From an uncultured Victivallales bacterium (GTDB taxonomy: Bacteria; Verrucomicrobiota; Lentisphaeria; Victivallales; UBA1829), in contig CAKUDG010000013.1 in NCBI GenBank assembly GCA_934644965.1, positions 1-64,000 of the forward strand: DNA of 64,000 nucleotides, given 5' to 3'. The notes beneath the pieces were generated by a model that was not told the DNA's origin, did no database searches, and saw only the letters and a program-made list of their open reading frames with translations. Within the stretch, counting starts at the first letter, position 1. Each line of letters opens with the position of its first letter. Below, piece after piece: positions 43,102 through 50,729 of this stretch. Both the position numbers and the translations under genes were made by a program.

Positions 43102-43832
43102 GGACGTCTTTCTCCTCCTCCTTCTTCTGCCTTTCCTTTTTCGCAGAGAGAGGCCAGTTCACAGTTTGCGCAGTCCGGACGCCGTGCCCTGCAGCGCGTT
43201 CTTCCGTGCACGATCATCAGATGGGAAAACTGCGCCCATTTCTCTGGAGGAAGACCGGAACAGAGAATTTCCTCAATCCGTGCCGGATCCTCCGAAGAAA
43301 CCACTCCCAGCAGATTGGAAATCCGTTTCACATGGGTGTCCACCGGGAGCCCGGGCACTCCGAAAGCGTCGCCGAGAAGCACATTCGCGGTTTTTCTTCC
43401 CACTCCCGGAAGAGAAGTCAGGTCCTCCATATTCTCCGGCACCTTTCCTCCGAAATCACGGACAATGCGCTGCGCCGCCCCTGTGAGGCTGCCCGCTTTC
43501 GCCCGGTAGAAGCCGCAGACCCGGATCAGGGATTCGAGTTCCTTTCTATCCGCTCCGGCCAGCGCCTCGGAATCCGGATAGCGCCGGAAAAGCGCGGGTG
43601 TCACGGAATTGACTTTCCTGTCTGTGCACTGCGCCGACAGAATCGTTGCGACCAGCAGCTGAAAAGGGGTTTCATGATTCAGAAAGCAACGTTGTTCCCC
43701 ATAAGTCCGCAGAAGGATCTCGTAGACGGCCTCGAGTTTTTCCGCGGCGGAAAGCGCAGACGGAGTCTTCTTTCCTTTTTTCCTTCCGGAAACGCTTGCG
43801 TCTCCGGAGCGTCGCATATTCGGTTTCGGCAA
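43098..43832 (-). CDS. nth: Endonuclease III
   Basis: 244 residues. The helix-hairpin-helix LPGVGRKTANVLL carries the catalytic Lys, the catalytic Asp lies in VDTHVKR, and the [4Fe-4S] ligands are CRARRPDCANCELASLC (C-x6-C-x2-C-x5-C). It removes oxidised pyrimidines from DNA. The N-terminal 30 residues are a basic Lys/Ser-rich extension; a later start is possible. Confidence 0.95.
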   Translation of the reverse strand: MPKPNMRRSGDASVSGRKKGKKTPSALSAAEKLEAVYEILLRTYGEQRCFLNHETPFQLLVATILSAQCTDRKVNSVTPALFRRYPDSEALAGADRKELESLIRVCGFYRAKAGSLTGAAQRIVRDFGGKVPENMEDLTSLPGVGRKTANVLLGDAFGVPGLPVDTHVKRISNLLGVVSSEDPARIEEILCSGLPPEKWAQFSHLMIVHGRTRCRARRPDCANCELASLCEKGKAEEGGGERRP

Positions 43833-44455
43833 GATCTGGTCCTCCGCGGCAAAGAAATCATTCGGCTTTCACAGAAAAACATCAGGGGAATATACACCCG
43901 CCATTGCGGATTGCAAGACGCCTACAGGATCTCGTTCCTTCCGGAATTTTTCTTTCGGGGAGTGTCCTCTGTCTTCCTGCCGCTTCCGCAGTCCCGGGGG
44001 AAGTCTCTTTCCGGGGAAAAGGGCGATGGCAGTTTCTTTGTTACGCTCCTGCTCCACCGTGCCGCCCCAGCTTTGCACGATATTGCGGGAAAGAGGACTT
44101 ATGCGGAACTTGCCTACTGCGGCAAACGTTCAGAAAGGTTGCGATAGAGCCCGGAAAATCAGGGCCAAAGCCGGAAAAGACAACATGATGAAGTTTATAA
44201 ATAAAGAAAAAGACCCGGAAAAACTCTGGTCTTCCGGATCCGTTCTTCTCAGCGTATTTTCCACTGTACAGAGTGGATTCAGGAGTTTTTTCTTTGTTTT
44301 CCGTCTCTTTCTTTTTTCCTCTCTCCTTCTTTTTTCCCTTCCTTCTGTCCCCTGTTTTCCCCGGGGAGAGAGGGGGGAAGATCCATCCGGGAAACGGGGA
44401 AGGAGAGGGTAAGAAGAGAAGAAAAAGAAGAGAAAAACTCAGAAGAAAAGAAAAC
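43833..44455. other. 623-nt gap between nth and khpB
   Basis: No gene is supported; the ORFs here are low-complexity Phe/Ser/Arg-rich. A hairpin on the minus strand, CCGGAA/TTCCGG (44237-44232 with 44220-44215), is followed by GTCTTTTTCTTT and could end the khpB transcript about 220 nt past its stop. A pyrimidine-rich tract lies at about 44280-44350. Confidence 0.45.
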
Positions 44456-45133
44456 TCATTCCGCCTTTTTCAGGGAGACGACTACACTCTTGTAAGCGCC
44501 GTCTCCACGGCTTTCAGTCTGAATATCCGCTTCGCCTTCGAGGGTGATGTGGATGATGCGTCTGTCATGGGCGTTCATTTCGGGCAGGGAGACGGGTTCG
44601 CCCCATCGTCTGAGTTCCTTGGCGGCATCGAGGGCCTGCTGGCGGAGGATGTCGTCATGAGAACTGGATTCGCCTTCTTCGCGTCTGGAGCGGGAGGAAC
44701 GTTCCCGGCGGGGAGATTTTTCCTTGCGGTCTTCGCGGTCTCTGTCTCCGCCTTTGCGGGAGCGGCGGTCGTCGCCGCGCTGCTGCTTGGAGGAGTAGCC
44801 GTCGATGTCGATGTAGATTTTCGGGAAGTCGACGTCCGACTTCTGCATCATCCGGTTGAGAAGGAGCTGGAGACTTTCCAGGGACTGCCCCTTGCGTCCG
44901 ATGATGCGCCCGGCATCCTCGCTGGCGACGATCAGATTGATTTTGCTCGTTCTCCCCTCGGCACGGACTGTGGCGTCAAGGCCGAGATAGTCCAGCATCG
45001 TAGCAAGCGTTTTCGAGGACTTGTCCAGCATTTCCTGGGTGACGACTGTCTGCGGGCGAACAGGCTTTTCCTTTTCCGCCTGTTCCTGTTCTTCTGTCTG
45101 CGGAGCCGGAATATCGTTCAATTCTTCTTCCAT
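44456..45133 (-). CDS. khpB: KhpB/Jag RNA-binding protein (KH and R3H domains)
   Basis: 225 residues. An acidic Glu/Gln-rich N-terminus leads to a Jag-N-like segment, a KH domain with IIGRKGQSLESLQLLLNRM, an Arg/Ser/Asp-rich spacer (about 117-155) and an R3H domain with EPVSLPEMNAHDRRIIH. KhpB binds RNA and in Gram-positive bacteria affects cell division and envelope synthesis. The long Arg/Ser/Glu spacer between KH and R3H is unusual. It follows yidC by 20 nt, the standard rpmH-rnpA-yidD-yidC-jag order. Confidence 0.9.
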   Translation of the reverse strand: MEEELNDIPAPQTEEQEQAEKEKPVRPQTVVTQEMLDKSSKTLATMLDYLGLDATVRAEGRTSKINLIVASEDAGRIIGRKGQSLESLQLLLNRMMQKSDVDFPKIYIDIDGYSSKQQRGDDRRSRKGGDRDREDRKEKSPRRERSSRSRREEGESSSHDDILRQQALDAAKELRRWGEPVSLPEMNAHDRRIIHITLEGEADIQTESRGDGAYKSVVVSLKKAE

Positions 45134-45153
45134 TGCTTCCTCCTGTGACCTGT

Positions 45154-47034
45154 TTATGCGGTTTTCTTCTTTTGATTCTTGCCGGAAGAGCCTTGTTCCT
45201 TCGCCTCTTCCAGTTTTGCGACATACTGACTGTATTTCATCTGAAGGATGCTGAACACCTGGCTGACCGTCCAGTACAAGGTCAGACCGGCAGGCAGATT
45301 GTAAAGCATCACCAGCATGATGACGGGCATCATCATCATGATTTTCTGCTGCGCGGGATCCGCCATGGACGGTGTCATCTTCTGCTGAAGCACCATGAGC
45401 CCCGTCATCATAAGAACCAGGGGATGCAGTCCCACCTGCCCCAGAAACGGCAGCCCGATCGTCGGACCGACCAGGTCAGGCTTCGACAGATCCGCAATCC
45501 ACCAGAAGGACGTCTGGCGAAGCTCCACCGCCGCATCCAGCGCCGAGTACAGCGCAAAAAACACCGGCAGCTGAAGCAGAATCGGCAGACACCCCCCGAG
45601 AGGATTGACTTTCTCCGCCTTGTACAGCTCCATCATCTTCATATTCATTTCCTGCGGATTGTCCTTGTACTTCGTCCGCAATTCCGCCACTTTCGGCTGG
45701 AGCTTCTGCATCTTGCGCATCGAATTGTTCGCCTTCTGCGTCACCGGCCAGAAGACCACGCGCACCATGATCGTCAGAAGAATGATCGCCCATCCGTAGG
45801 ACCCGGAAAGCTCCTTCAGATAATTCAGCAGACGAAGCAGCGGACGCGCCAGAAAGTCCATCCAGGAAAAATACGACAGATGCATCACTTCCATCGCCGA
45901 TTCCGGCAGCTCGCGGATCAGATTGATCTCTTTCGGCCCGCAGTAATAGGTGAATTCAAATTCACGCTTCGCGTTTTCCGGCACCAGAACATCCCGGTAC
46001 ACTCCCGCAATCGCGGGATAACTGTAGTTGCCTTTCCCGGAAGAATCCGGATAATAGGTCCGGGTCAGTTCCGCTCCCCCGCTGAAAGGATCCGCGGCAA
46101 AGAGAAGGGAAGCAAAATACTTGTTTGTAGATCCCACCCAGACGACCGGCTGATCCGTCCCTGTCCGGGCGTATTTCTCATCGCTCATCGAGGGATCCGC
46201 CGACACCACCGAATGTCCTGCGGCAAGACAGTAATCCACATTATGCCGCTCCGTATACACCTTGTCCCCCGCCAGATGCTTCAGCGTGGGAACTCCGCTC
46301 GCCCAGACCGCCAGTTCCGGGAAATGCAGTGGGAGTTTCTCCGGATTGACCAGCGTCAGCGTATACTGAATCTGATAGGTGTCCGGCCTGAATTCATAGA
46401 TCTGCTTCACGGTGAAGGAGGAGCTCCTCCCCTCCTCTGTCCTGATAAACTTGCGCGTCAGCAGAAGTTTCGATTCCCCTTCCTTCCGGGACGAAGACGA
46501 AAGAAGGCGGCAGCCCGCAAGAGAATTCATCTGGAAAGTTTTCTCCGGAGACTTCGCTCCGATTACAACGTCTTCGGCTCCATCCGCCGTCCGGAAACAT
46601 TTCAGCGTGATGCGTTCGACCGCCCCGGTCGCGGTGTTCACGACGGCTTCGGCAAGTTCATTCGCAATGATTTCCTCCTTCCCGGCAATCATGGCTTCCG
46701 CATCTGCCTGCCCCGGCAGGGAGGCCTCCTGCGCAGCGGCTCCGGAGACTGAGGCTCCAGGTGCAACAGGGCCGGAGGACCCCGTCGCGGAAGAGGACAA
46801 ATCTCCTTCCGCCTTCCCGGATGCCGGGCTGTTCAGAGCCCTCTGCTTCTCCCGGAGAAGTTCCGACTCCTGATCGAGAATTTTCTGTTTTTCAGCCGCC
46901 GCTGCGGCTTCGAACGCCAGTTTGTCCCGTTCCCGGATTTTTTCCGCCTGCCATTTCGGAAAAAAGAAAAACCAGACAAGAAGAAGAGCTCCGGCAATCA
47001 GAACGACAATCAAGGTTTCTTTATCAAATTTCAC
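45154..47034 (-). CDS. yidC: Membrane protein insertase YidC
   Basis: 626 residues. An N-terminal helix (about 8-27) is followed by a large periplasmic P1 domain, as in Gram-negative YidC. The C-terminal 60KD_IMP domain has four or five helices with WAIILLTIMVRVVFWPVTQKA and GGCLPILLQLPVFFALY. It inserts membrane proteins alone or with SecYEG. It overlaps the yidD stop by 4 nt. Confidence 0.96.
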   Translation of the reverse strand: MKFDKETLIVVLIAGALLLVWFFFFPKWQAEKIRERDKLAFEAAAAAEKQKILDQESELLREKQRALNSPASGKAEGDLSSSATGSSGPVAPGASVSGAAAQEASLPGQADAEAMIAGKEEIIANELAEAVVNTATGAVERITLKCFRTADGAEDVVIGAKSPEKTFQMNSLAGCRLLSSSSRKEGESKLLLTRKFIRTEEGRSSSFTVKQIYEFRPDTYQIQYTLTLVNPEKLPLHFPELAVWASGVPTLKHLAGDKVYTERHNVDYCLAAGHSVVSADPSMSDEKYARTGTDQPVVWVGSTNKYFASLLFAADPFSGGAELTRTYYPDSSGKGNYSYPAIAGVYRDVLVPENAKREFEFTYYCGPKEINLIRELPESAMEVMHLSYFSWMDFLARPLLRLLNYLKELSGSYGWAIILLTIMVRVVFWPVTQKANNSMRKMQKLQPKVAELRTKYKDNPQEMNMKMMELYKAEKVNPLGGCLPILLQLPVFFALYSALDAAVELRQTSFWWIADLSKPDLVGPTIGLPFLGQVGLHPLVLMMTGLMVLQQKMTPSMADPAQQKIMMMMPVIMLVMLYNLPAGLTLYWTVSQVFSILQMKYSQYVAKLEEAKEQGSSGKNQKKKTA

Positions 47035-47429
47035 GTTGAAGAGTGCTTTCCGTGTTTGGGGGTTCCGGTTTTCTCCCGCTGTTTCGGCGGCGGGACGGGA
47101 TCATATCCTCCCCGACAGAAGGGATTGCAGCGGAGCAGCCGGAAAACGGCATAGACAAGCCCTTTCACAACACCATGGATTTGAATAGCTTCCACCGCAT
47201 AGGCAGAACACGTCGGGGTGAAACGGCAGCAGGGCGGCATCCAGGGGGAGATCATTTTCTTGTAGATCCAGATGGGGAACAGAAACGCGCTTTTCAGAGA
47301 GAAGTCGAAACGGATTTCGGGGAAGTATCCAGGAGGCGGGATCTGTGAAGGATCTTCTCCAGATCGCTCATCACTTCCCCCGTCCCGACCCGGCTGATTT
47401 CCCGTCTTGGAATGACAACCATTGCACAT
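47031..47429 (-). CDS. yidD: Membrane protein insertion efficiency factor YidD
   Basis: The core (about residues 45-115) has WIYKKMISPWMPPCCRFTPTCSAYAVEAI and LLRCNPFCRGGYDPVP split across the typical YidD sequence with its conserved cysteines. It assists YidC-dependent insertion. The only in-frame ATG (47429) adds about 44 residues overlapping rnpA by 136 nt and unlike any YidD. The family core begins exactly at the rnpA stop, where only a CTG overlapping the TGA is available. The true start is therefore open. Confidence 0.85.
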   Translation of the reverse strand: MCNGCHSKTGNQPGRDGGSDERSGEDPSQIPPPGYFPEIRFDFSLKSAFLFPIWIYKKMISPWMPPCCRFTPTCSAYAVEAIQIHGVVKGLVYAVFRLLRCNPFCRGGYDPVPPPKQREKTGTPKHGKHSST

Positions 47430-47701
47430 GGCCGGATTCTTCCTTTCAGAAGCCGGAACGATTCCCTCACCAGACGTCTCGCCCGGTTGCGCAGCACCGC
47501 ACGTCTGTCGAACTTCCGGCTGCAGATGACGCCGAATCTCGGCTTCGCCCCCTCCTCTTTCCTCCTCCCCTCCTCCGGAAGGCTGCCTGAAGCGATCAGA
47601 ACTATGAAATAAGGGCTAAAGTATTTCTTCCCGTTGGCCTTGACGTAATCAAACTCCGATTTCAGTTTCAGGCCGTCCCCCTTTTTCAGTGTCTGTTTCA
47701 C
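47294..47701 (-). CDS. rnpA: Ribonuclease P protein component
   Basis: About 135 residues from a GTG at 47701, with GGGAAAGAG upstream. The conserved KSEFDYVKANGKKYFSPYF start and the RNR-type motif in RRAVLRNRARRLVRESFR are present. It partners RNase P RNA in tRNA 5' maturation. An ATG far upstream in the same frame (48022) would run over rpmH and is rejected. It lies between rpmH and yidD. Confidence 0.93.
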   Translation of the reverse strand: MKQTLKKGDGLKLKSEFDYVKANGKKYFSPYFIVLIASGSLPEEGRRKEEGAKPRFGVICSRKFDRRAVLRNRARRLVRESFRLLKGRIRPCAMVVIPRREISRVGTGEVMSDLEKILHRSRLLDTSPKSVSTSL

Positions 47702-47781
47702 AGGCAGTCTCTTTCCCGGGACCCGTGTCCGGTGCTTTCCCGACCGGTGAAGAAGGAAAAAACGCGAATCCCTCCGGCGGA

Positions 47782-47916
47782 TTAATAGGTCAGTCTCTTG
47801 CGTCCCTTCGCCCTGCGCGAGGCAAGGACCTGACGGCCTCCCCGGGTGGCCATTCTTGCTCTGAATCCGCACTTGCGGGCTCTTTTGATTCTTGAGGGCT
47901 GATACGTTCTTTTCAT
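47782..47916 (-). CDS. rpmH: Ribosomal protein bL34
   Basis: 44 residues, read directly from the DNA. It begins MKRTYQPSRIKRARKCGF, continues GGRQVLASRRAKGRKRL and ends LTY before TAA. GAAAGGCG precedes the ATG. The basic 44-residue size is typical of bL34. It is the first gene of the rpmH-rnpA-yidD-yidC-khpB cluster. dnaA is not next to it. Confidence 0.97.
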   Translation of the reverse strand: MKRTYQPSRIKRARKCGFRARMATRGGRQVLASRRAKGRKRLTY

Positions 47917-48010
47917 TGTCTTTTCGCCTTTCCATGCCGGCTGCCGATGCACGGCGCCTCAGATTTCCAGTGTTTTGATTCTTCTCTGTCTCTATAAAAA
48001 CAGAGTTTTT

Positions 48011-48038
48011 AAGATAGCGCAAAAATGCGGATCTTCAA
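48011..48038 (-). promoter_or_regulatory. Promoter of the rpmH cluster
   Basis: Minus-strand TTGAAG (48038-48033) and TATCTT (48016-48011) with a 16-nt spacer, about 95 nt upstream of rpmH. Confidence 0.55.
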
Positions 48039-48084
48039 GTCTCCCCCTGAAAAATTTCCGACTTTGCTCACAAAACGGAGTCTC

Positions 48085-48897
48085 TTACAGCAGATTCTCC
48101 GCCGCAAAGTCCACCGCGTTGCGGAAAATGATCCGTCCTTCTCCCCATTCCGGAAGGGTCCCTTCCAGTTTCCGCTTCTGCCAGTCCGGCGCGTTCAGCG
48201 GGGAAAGAAAGGCTTCCGGATGAGGCATCAGTCCGAAGATCCGTCCGCTTTCATCGCAGACCCCCGCTATATCGTGTATCGAGCCGTTCGGATTCCCGGG
48301 AAAACCGGGTGCGGAATCTCCTGCCGCTGTACTGTAACGCAGCGCAGCAAGATGTTTGCGTTCCAGTTCTTCTATCACAGAACCTTCCGCCACGAATTTC
48401 CCTTCCCCGTGACGGATCGGAAGACGAAGCAGATCCACTCCCCGCGTGAAGACACAAGGAGAACACGGATCCGCCTTCAGTGTCACCCAGTCATCGCGGA
48501 ACACTCCCGAATCATTGTTCGTCAGCGCAGCCTGTTGTTCGAAATACCGTCCTCCCAGCGCCGGAACGAGTCCAAGGCGGGTCAGCGTCTGGAATCCGTT
48601 GCAGATCCCGATTATCAGCTTCCCGGCCTGCACAAACCGTTCCAGATCCTCATGAAGACGGAATTTCACACGGTTGGCGAACACCGTCCCAGACCCCAGA
48701 TGATCGCCGAATGAAAAACCTCCGATGAAGGCAAGCACATGAAATTCATCCAGGGAACGTTTCCCTGCAAGAAGATCATTCAGATGCACTTGTTCGGCCG
48801 CCGCTCCGCATGAGGAAAACGCGGCCGCCGTCTCCTTCTCGCAGTTCAGCCCCACTCCTGTAATGATAAGGACTTTCACCTTAGAATTGTCTGTCAT
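48085..48897 (-). CDS. purQ: Phosphoribosylformylglycinamidine synthase, glutaminase subunit (PurQ)
   Basis: 270 residues, longer than the roughly 225 of small PurQ. Class I amidotransferase site: nucleophile Cys in GICNGFQTL and the His/Glu pair in MPHPEAF. The N-terminus VLIITGVGLNCEKETAAAF and RHGEGKF are typical of PurQ. It supplies ammonia for step four of purine synthesis. PurL and PurS are not in the window. A structured leader with a terminator lies just upstream. Confidence 0.9.
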   Translation of the reverse strand: MTDNSKVKVLIITGVGLNCEKETAAAFSSCGAAAEQVHLNDLLAGKRSLDEFHVLAFIGGFSFGDHLGSGTVFANRVKFRLHEDLERFVQAGKLIIGICNGFQTLTRLGLVPALGGRYFEQQAALTNNDSGVFRDDWVTLKADPCSPCVFTRGVDLLRLPIRHGEGKFVAEGSVIEELERKHLAALRYSTAAGDSAPGFPGNPNGSIHDIAGVCDESGRIFGLMPHPEAFLSPLNAPDWQKRKLEGTLPEWGEGRIIFRNAVDFAAENLL

Positions 48898-48930
48898 TTT
48901 TCATCTCCCGTTGCCCGATCTCTCTACCGG

Positions 48931-48968
48931 AAAAAACTTTCCGGGAAAATAGCGTCTCTTCCCGGAAA
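48931..48968 (-). terminator. Terminator/attenuator 34 nt before purQ
   Basis: Minus strand TTTCCGGGAA (48968-48959) pairs with TTCCCGGAAA (48947-48938). GTTTTTT follows. Since the purQ start is only 34 nt further with no promoter in between, this hairpin could regulate read-through into purQ. Confidence 0.65.
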
Positions 48969-49077
48969 ATCAAGCCCGGAACTCCTTTTTTCACTCTGCT
49001 GCCCGGAAAAGCCATGGGTTCCCCGGAAAAATGAAAAATGTCTTCTTCACTGCCATGCGGCAGTCTCTGAATGGGAT

Positions 49078-49139
49078 ATCCGCCGGAGCCTCCTCCCAGA
49101 TGAGGAATCGTTCCTTGCGGATCTTCCTCCTTCCTCATC
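49078..49139 (-). promoter_or_regulatory. Structured leader upstream of purQ, possible alternative hairpins
   Basis: On the minus strand ATCCGC/GCGGAT (49122-49117 with 49083-49078) would close a three-way junction. It encloses AGGAA-CGA-TTCCT (49115-49103) and GGAG/CTCC (49096-49085). The TTCCT arm at 49107-49103 can instead pair, as TTCCTCATC (49107-49099), with GATGAGGAA (49139-49131). The two folds exclude each other. No known riboswitch class was matched. Confidence 0.4.
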
Positions 49140-49203
49140 CCGGGTCTTTTCCGCACGGTGTCCGCAGCAATGTAAAAAATAGTAACGGAACCGGATGAAG
49201 CGG

Positions 49204-49488
49204 TCAGGCTTTGTTTTTGAGCCAGCTGACAACCACCTCGCAGGTGGCTGAATCCGCATTCAATTCCTCCTGATAGAAGCCGCAGACCATTTCCTGAAGT
49301 TCCTCATCGTCCAGCTTCCGACCGACGAATTCACCCACCACGCGGGCAAGTTCGCTCTTGGAAAAATCATATTCTGTTCCCAGAACGGCGTCGATGGCTT
49401 CCACCGTCGCCGCAGTTCCAATGGCGTTCCTGAACTCATCGTCACTCATCATTCTGACGCAGAAGGCTCTTGCGCTTTCAACTGACAT
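49204..49488 (-). CDS. Nif11-like leader-peptide family protein
   Basis: 94 residues. The N-terminus SVESARAFCVRMMSDDEFR and the EYDFSKSELARVV stretch fit the Nif11 domain found in leader regions of ribosomally made peptides. No double-Gly cleavage site and no Cys/Ser/Thr-rich core follow; the tail holds one Cys near the C-terminus and ends SWLKNKA. No modifying enzyme or transporter is adjacent. It may be a stand-alone Nif11 protein of unknown role. GGAAAGGAAGAG precedes the ATG. Confidence 0.72.
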   Translation of the reverse strand: MSVESARAFCVRMMSDDEFRNAIGTAATVEAIDAVLGTEYDFSKSELARVVGEFVGRKLDDEELQEMVCGFYQEELNADSATCEVVVSWLKNKA

Positions 49489-49699
49489 GGCTTCTCTTCC
49501 TTTCCTGATTCTGTGTGGTATTTGTATTTCTGTTTGCCAGTTCTATCTCTTTCGGATGATCTCACATATGACAGAAGAAGATGACAGAAGAAAATCACGG
49601 AAGAACACAGACTGCTTTCTTCCCTGCATTTTTTCCGTCTCCCGTCTCTTTCCTTTTTCCCTAGTCTTTCTCTTTTCCCTCTTCCGTCTCCGGCTTTTT

Positions 49700-50728
49700 C
49701 TATTCAAAAAGCATGGAAGCAATCTTTTCCGGAGGAACGACCCCGAGCTGGCGGCCGTTTGCGTCCGTGATGACAAAAAGGGAAATCCGGCGTTTCCGGG
49801 AAATATCCAGCGCATCGATGATCTTTGCATCGGAACGCATCGTCTGGATATGGGTGACGCAGCCCGTCACCCTGACCGTATCCCACAAATTGTCGTTGAC
49901 CGCGTACATGGCTTCATAGATGTTGAATATAGCACACCATTGCGTTTTTGCACCAGAGGGATCGGGAATATATACGGGAAGTTTTTCCACGCCGCGGGAC
50001 TGGGCAAAATCGAAGGCTTCACGCATGGTGAAAGTCGAAGGGATATCCGGCACATCCTGCGCGGGTGTCATGATGTCGCCGAGCGTGAGGGCGGGAAATC
50101 CCATGGCGCGGTCGAGAATGCCTGCCGTTTCCGAGTCGACCGATCCGCTCCCTTCGCTTTCCCGGAGAAACAGACGGAAATTCTCCCGCATGACCGCGTT
50201 CGATCCCCCGTCCTTTTTCCCTCCGCCGCCTTCTTCCTCCTCCCCGGGCTTCTTCGCAAACGAGGAATTCAGAAACGCCGTGAACGCCGCAAACAGACGC
50301 ACCGGAACATACAGAATCAGATACGTCACATACAGAAGACGGATGAAATGCGTGCAGCGTTCAAACGGCGCCTGCCGGAACCAGTTCTTCGGAATGATTT
50401 CACACGAAAGCAGCACCACGCTGAGAATACAGGTCGAAATCAGAATCCCGCTGTTCCCGTGAAGACCGCATTCCTCCATGAACTTCTTCGCCATCAGGGA
50501 GGCAAAAACAACGCAGATGTTCACCCCGAGCAGAGTCGTGGCAATCATAATTCCCGGATGCGCCAGAAAAAACAGCACCATCCGCGCCCCGGACGACGAC
50601 GATCCCGATTCGCTTTTCGCCGCATGTTCCGCACGCGGACGCAGAATGGAAACCATCCCCGTTTCCATCCCCGCAAAAAAGCCCTGAAGGCAAATGAAGA
50701 ATAAGGCGAGAAAAAGATACATCATCAT
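49700..50728 (-). CDS. CNNM/DUF21 membrane protein with CBS domains, no CorC domain
   Basis: About 342 residues. DUF21 transmembrane region (about 1-170, four helices) with LQGFFAGMETGMVS, then a Glu/Gly-rich loop and a CBS-type pair that ends at the C-terminus. The CorC/HlyC domain of typical family members is missing. These proteins are implicated in magnesium or cobalt transport. The ATG at 50728 follows AGGAGGGG and overlaps the end of the upstream paralogue. Confidence 0.82.
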   Translation of the reverse strand: MMMYLFLALFFICLQGFFAGMETGMVSILRPRAEHAAKSESGSSSSGARMVLFFLAHPGIMIATTLLGVNICVVFASLMAKKFMEECGLHGNSGILISTCILSVVLLSCEIIPKNWFRQAPFERCTHFIRLLYVTYLILYVPVRLFAAFTAFLNSSFAKKPGEEEEGGGGKKDGGSNAVMRENFRLFLRESEGSGSVDSETAGILDRAMGFPALTLGDIMTPAQDVPDIPSTFTMREAFDFAQSRGVEKLPVYIPDPSGAKTQWCAIFNIYEAMYAVNDNLWDTVRVTGCVTHIQTMRSDAKIIDALDISRKRRISLFVITDANGRQLGVVPPEKIASMLFE

Positions 50729-50729
50729 T

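Noticed and set aside
47917..48084. Replication origin next to rpmH
   Set aside because: No TTATCCACA-type DnaA boxes or AT-rich unwinding cluster are visible, and dnaA is not adjacent.
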